A DNA stretch of 19,215 nt. Origin: JBGPIK01 sp041484845 (GTDB lineage Bacteria > Desulfobacterota > Binatia > UBA9968). The notes under the pieces are model-generated. The model searched no databases and had not been told where the DNA came from. It worked only from the letters and a program-made list of their open reading frames with translations. Location of the stretch: assembly GCA_041484845.1 (NCBI GenBank), contig JBGPIK010000087.1, positions 1 to 19,215 of the forward strand, given 5' to 3'. Below, one piece after another: positions 15,991 through 19,215 of the stretch; within the stretch, counting starts at the first letter, position 1, and the number at the start of each line of letters is the position of its first letter. The translations under genes and the position numbers were made by a program.

Positions 15991-16985
15991 GAATCGCGAT
16001 TCACGTCCTGCTGAGCATTATTTTAACGGCGACGACGCTGTGGGGAGTGGGGATGCTTTATTACGCCCCGCTCCTGCCGGAGAAGTGGCGCGGCGTTGCG
16101 GCGGGTGGCTATGGCGTGATCACTGCTTTTGCTTTTCTTCTTCTGCCGGGCCGCGGGCGAACCGCGGTGGCCGCGGCGGTTGTCTTCGCACTGCTGCTTA
16201 TTTTGTTTCTCCGAATTCCCGCCTCTAACGACCGCGACTGGCAGCCCGAGGTTGCGGTTACGCCATGGGCAGAGCGCGACGGCAACCTCATCACGATCCA
16301 CGGAATACGGAATCTCGATTACCGGACCGAAACAGATTTTACCCCGCATTGGCAAACCCGTACCTACGACCTTCGTAAGCTCGACTCCGTTGACCTCGTG
16401 GCCGTGTACTGGGCAGGCAAGGCCATCGCGCATGTGATGGTAAGCTTCGGCTTCGCGGGCAAAGATTATCTTGCGGTGTCGATCGAGACTCGCAAAGAGA
16501 AGGGTGAGAGCTACTCAACCCTCGCCGGATTTTTTAGACAATACGAACTTTATTACGTGGTCGCCGATGAGCGTGACGTGGTGCGCGTGCGAACCACTTA
16601 CCGCCAACCGCAGGAGGACGTTTATATTTACCGAGTCAACGGACCGGTAAAAAACCTGCGGCGGATTTTTCTCGATTACATAAAGTCCATCAACGATCTG
16701 CGCGACCGGCCGAGCTATTACAATACGCTTACGACCAATTGCACGACCAGTATTTTGATGCACGCGCGCATGAACCCGGAGTCGCCGCCCATGTCTTGGA
16801 AGGTCCTGCTCAGCGGCTACGTGCCGGACTACCTTTACGAGCTTAAACGGATCGACACGTCGCGCCCTTTTGCTGAGCTAGAGAAACTCTCGCGTGTGAA
16901 CGAGCGAGCCCACGCCGCTGACAAGGACCCGGCATTTTCACAGCGCATCAGGGAGGGGTTGCCCAAAGCCACTCAGGTACCATGA
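15987..16985 (+). CDS. Membrane-anchored DUF4105 (Lnb N-terminal domain-like) protein
   Basis: The 332-residue protein starts at a GTG that overlaps the upstream stop; the longer open frame upstream is out of register with the DUF4239 gene it overlaps. Hydrophobic helices at about 3-22, 36-51 and 57-71 are followed by an extracytoplasmic domain from about residue 80. The domain has DUF4105 hallmarks: NLDYRTETDFTPHWQTRTYD, H149 in AIAHVMVSFGF, and C252 in TTNCTTSI. Conserved His and Cys in these contexts suggest an NlpC/P60-like Cys-His active site. DUF4105 is, from memory, the domain now called Lnb N-terminal periplasmic domain and tied to lipoprotein N-acylation in some bacteria. Its gene overlaps the lipoprotein hydrolase gene by 4 bp. 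The domain is well supported; an acyltransferase role is inference. Confidence 0.85.
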   Translation: MRIAIHVLLSIILTATTLWGVGMLYYAPLLPEKWRGVAAGGYGVITAFAFLLLPGRGRTAVAAAVVFALLLILFLRIPASNDRDWQPEVAVTPWAERDGNLITIHGIRNLDYRTETDFTPHWQTRTYDLRKLDSVDLVAVYWAGKAIAHVMVSFGFAGKDYLAVSIETRKEKGESYSTLAGFFRQYELYYVVADERDVVRVRTTYRQPQEDVYIYRVNGPVKNLRRIFLDYIKSINDLRDRPSYYNTLTTNCTTSILMHARMNPESPPMSWKVLLSGYVPDYLYELKRIDTSRPFAELEKLSRVNERAHAADKDPAFSQRIREGLPKATQVP

Positions 16986-18919
16986 AGCCACGAGCGTTAT
17001 TTCTGAGACTTCCACGAGCTTGCAAAAGAGGGCTCCGCCAGATGAGGCCATTCGATAATTCCGCAGTCTGGCGGCAGCAGCTTGTATGTGGAATTTCTCT
17101 TATCAGTCTGCTGCTTCTTGTGAGCGCGTGTGCCACGCCCATCGGGGTCGTGCGCGGCACGACTCAGGAGATTCATTATGGGCTTACGGCCAACGTGTTG
17201 TCCGCGGGAGTGCCGAGCAGTTGGTCCAGTCAGGTTCTCCAACGCAATAATTTATTCGAACGATTCAAGGCAGACCCAGAGGCAACTCTCAGTGAGCTGC
17301 GTAAGATACTCGCTCAGCCGTCCAGCGAGGAACGGGTCCAAGATCGCCTCTTGGCGCTGTCAGAGCTGTCGTTTGTTCACGCCGAAAAGTCCGGCCGGAC
17401 CGAGCACTATCTCGCAGCTGCCGTCTACGCCTATGCCTTTCTCTTTCCTGAGAAGGGCAACCAACCCGATTCTCTCGACCCGCGCGTTCGTCTGGCGGCG
17501 GATCTCTATAATCTTGGCTGGACCAAAGGGCTAGCCTCGCCGGATGGAGAAGAAGTTATTCTCAAGGCGGGGACGTTATCGCTTCCTTTCGGCGAACTTG
17601 CGCTGACGACGCGACCGAATGATTTTCTCTGGGGAGGCTACCGTTTTAAGCGCTTTATCGCGGTAAGCGAGTTTGAAGTGCGCGGTCTGCTCAATCGCTA
17701 TCGCCAGGCCGGTATCGGCGCGCCGCTCGCCGCCGAGGTTGAACCTACGGAAGCGGGACCCGCCGAAGCTGCACGAAAACGGATACCGCCGCGGATCAAG
17801 GTTCCGGTTACGGCTTTTATCAGAATTGCGGAGCCGCGCGGCGGGGTGCTCGAGGGCAAATTAAATGCACAGGTGGAATTATATGCCGCCGACGTTGCGT
17901 CCGCGGTTAGCTTAGCGGGGCGCGACGTTCCCTTAGAGCTCGAGCCGACAGCGGCAATTGCCCTGCTACTTGAGGGTGCGCCAGTTTGGGATTTTGAGCT
18001 TGCCGGTTTTCGGTTCGCGGATCAGCAACAAATATTTGGTGACGGCCTGATTATGACGCACCCTTACCGTCCTGGCCGCATTCCCATCGTACTGGTGCAC
18101 GGAACTGCGTCGAGCCCGGCGCGGTGGGCTGACATGATCAACGAGCTCACCAACGACCCGTCGCTCCGCGGGCGCTACCAGTTCTGGCTTTTCCAATATA
18201 ATACTGGCCAGCCGATTCTCTATTCGGCGATGCTTTTGCGCCGCGCTCTCGGTAATATTGTCAATGAGCTGGACCCCAACGGGCAGGATCCCGCGCTGCG
18301 CCGGATGGTGATCATAGGTCACAGCCAAGGCGGTTTGTTGACCAAGCTGATGGCCATTGAGAGCGGCAACCTCTTCTGGGAAAACGTGAGCAGCGCACCG
18401 TTCGACGAAGTGGAGATGCCGGTTGAAACGAGGGCGCTATTGCGCGAGGCGATGTTTTTTGAGCCTGTCCCGAGTGTCAAGCGCGTCGTCTTTATTGCCA
18501 CGCCGCATCGAGGGAGCTACCAGGCAACCGGATGGGCTCTCAATCTGGTTCGAAGGTTCATCCGCCTACCGGGAGCTTTGGTTTCACAATTTCAAGATCT
18601 TCTGGTTCAGCCGGCTTTCGGGGGACTCCATATGAGCCAGCTGCCGACCTCGGTGGACAATATGAGCCCGGGGCATCCGTTTCTGCGAGCGCTGGACGAC
18701 TTGCCGATAGATCCCGGCATCAAAGCGCACTCGATCATCGCCGTCCTCGGTGAGGGACCAATCACGGGCAAGACCGACGGCGTAGTCGCCTACGAGGCCG
18801 CTCATATTGACGGTGTCGAGTCGGAAAAGGTCGTGCGCTCCGACCACTCGACGCAAGGGCATCCCGAGACGATCGAAGAAGTTCGCCGCATCCTGCGGGA
18901 GCACGCGGGAGAAAAATAA
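16982..18919 (+). CDS. Lipoprotein alpha/beta hydrolase (PGAP1/lipase-like)
   Basis: The 645-residue protein starts at an ATG overlapping the previous stop (ATGA, 16982-16985). A basic N-terminus and hydrophobic stretch lead to a lipobox LLLVSAC with C50 as the acylated cysteine; an in-frame ATG at 17042 (Met21) would give a more usual 29-residue signal peptide. The hydrolase fold starts near residue 365: H373-G in IVLVHGTASSPARWADM (oxyanion region), nucleophile S448 in IIGHSQGGLL, then VVFIATPHRGS. The Asp of GKTDGVVAYEAAH and the His of SDHSTQGHPET are likely triad members. About 300 residues between the lipobox and the catalytic domain match no domain I know. It probably acts on lipids or acyl-protein bonds at the membrane; the substrate is unknown. 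Confidence 0.88.
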   Translation: MKPRALFLRLPRACKRGLRQMRPFDNSAVWRQQLVCGISLISLLLLVSACATPIGVVRGTTQEIHYGLTANVLSAGVPSSWSSQVLQRNNLFERFKADPEATLSELRKILAQPSSEERVQDRLLALSELSFVHAEKSGRTEHYLAAAVYAYAFLFPEKGNQPDSLDPRVRLAADLYNLGWTKGLASPDGEEVILKAGTLSLPFGELALTTRPNDFLWGGYRFKRFIAVSEFEVRGLLNRYRQAGIGAPLAAEVEPTEAGPAEAARKRIPPRIKVPVTAFIRIAEPRGGVLEGKLNAQVELYAADVASAVSLAGRDVPLELEPTAAIALLLEGAPVWDFELAGFRFADQQQIFGDGLIMTHPYRPGRIPIVLVHGTASSPARWADMINELTNDPSLRGRYQFWLFQYNTGQPILYSAMLLRRALGNIVNELDPNGQDPALRRMVIIGHSQGGLLTKLMAIESGNLFWENVSSAPFDEVEMPVETRALLREAMFFEPVPSVKRVVFIATPHRGSYQATGWALNLVRRFIRLPGALVSQFQDLLVQPAFGGLHMSQLPTSVDNMSPGHPFLRALDDLPIDPGIKAHSIIAVLGEGPITGKTDGVVAYEAAHIDGVESEKVVRSDHSTQGHPETIEEVRRILREHAGEK

Positions 18920-18933
18920 GATTCAAAAGATAC

Positions 18934-19215
18934 TTAAGTTCTCCGGTCCAAACTCCGATACTGAATCGCTTCGGCAATATGCGCCGGCTGAATGTCCTCG
19001 CAGCCTGCGAGGTCGGCGATGGTTCGCGCGACTTTGAGCACGCGGCTGTAAGCTCTGGCGCTCAAGCCCAGTTTGTTGATCGCCATCTCAAGCAACTTCT
19101 CCGCATCATCGTTCACTGAACAGTGGCGTTTAATTTCTCTTGCGCCCATTTGCGCGTTCGCGTGTATTTTTGTCTTCTCAAAACGTTTCAACTGAATCGT
19201 TCGCGCGGCGTTAAC
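18934..19215 (-). CDS. yifB: YifB/ComM-family Mg-chelatase-like AAA+ ATPase, C-terminal part
   Basis: Reading the - strand from the window edge gives about 93 residues ending at TAA (18934-18936), with the gene's start beyond the window. It begins with RTIQLKRFEKTKIHANAQM, then AEKLLEMAINKLGLSARAY, SRVLKVARTIADLAGCEDI and HIAEAIQYRSLDRR. These are the highly conserved C-terminal stretches of YifB/ComM proteins, hexameric helicase-like ATPases that promote branch migration during natural transformation in ComM. The Walker motifs lie outside the window. The first apparent start (TTG at 19191) is internal, since the frame stays open to the edge. The gene converges on the lipoprotein hydrolase with 14 bp between the stops and no hairpin terminator seen. 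Confidence 0.93.
   Translation of the reverse strand, partial: VNAARTIQLKRFEKTKIHANAQMGAREIKRHCSVNDDAEKLLEMAINKLGLSARAYSRVLKVARTIADLAGCEDIQPAHIAEAIQYRSLDRRT

Noticed and set aside
18463..18474. GCCTGTCCCGAG resembling the reverse complement of the 24-bp repeat
   Set aside because: Only 12 bases match, and they encode ordinary residues (EPVPSV) leading into the conserved VVFIATPHRGS strand, so chance similarity is likelier.
18920..18933. Terminator between the converging hydrolase and YifB genes
   Set aside because: The 14-bp gap has no inverted repeat or T-run; no hairpin could be drawn around it.

Overview
The window is a bacterial, fairly GC-rich, densely coded chromosome segment. Apart from one partial gene at the right edge, every gene reads on the + strand. 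The bacterium is probably diderm, since the window encodes a lipoprotein hydrolase and a periplasmic DUF4105/Lnb-type protein. No rRNA, tRNA, CRISPR array, transposase or phage gene is visible. The phylum cannot be fixed from the sequence. Two short repeat families (a CCTCGAC...GGACAGG unit inside a gene, and an AT-rich TTTCGAAATTCGG block between genes) look like repeats I recall from metagenomic soil and sediment lineages such as Rokubacteria, Deltaproteobacteria and Acidobacteria. That is only an impression from memory.

Region 1 (1-11925) is a sulfate-ester island. In order it holds: the C-terminal end of an anaerobic sulfatase-maturating radical SAM enzyme (anSME); an exported HAD-family phosphatase-like protein; a formylglycine sulfatase with a CTAGR motif; two tandem DUF1254/DUF1214 proteins; a metallo-beta-lactamase-type alkyl sulfatase of the SdsA1/BDS1 family with an SCP2-like tail; a second, complete anSME with a zinc-binding SEC-C tail; and a large (785 aa) formylglycine sulfatase with a CSPTR motif and a C-terminal lectin-like domain. 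Most of these genes have a strong Shine-Dalgarno sequence, often CGAAAGGA, and the gaps are short (26-85 bp within the run 412-8060), which suggests co-transcription. The two maturases would install formylglycine in the two Cys-type sulfatases without oxygen. The alkyl sulfatase needs no maturation. None of the sulfatases has a visible signal peptide, so hydrolysis is probably cytoplasmic.

Region 2 (12064-14297) holds a DUF202 membrane protein and a SulP-family anion transporter with a STAS domain. The SulP protein may move sulfate or bicarbonate, so its link to the sulfatases is plausible but unproven.

Region 3 (14379-18919) is a compact cassette of five genes. Three are small or medium integral membrane proteins (a DUF1622 protein, an unrecognised protein and a DUF4239/bestrophin-like protein). 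They are followed by a membrane-anchored DUF4105 (Lnb N-terminal-like) protein and a lipoprotein alpha/beta hydrolase. The last three genes are tightly linked, with GTGA and ATGA stop/start overlaps. This set looks like an envelope acyl- or lipid-processing system and is the least explained part of the window.

Region 4 (18934-19215, - strand) is the C-terminal end of a YifB/ComM-family Mg-chelatase-like AAA+ ATPase. It converges on the lipoprotein gene with a gap of only 14 bp.

No stretch longer than 300 bp lacks a gene. The longest gaps are 9416-9567, 11926-12063 and 12430-12560.
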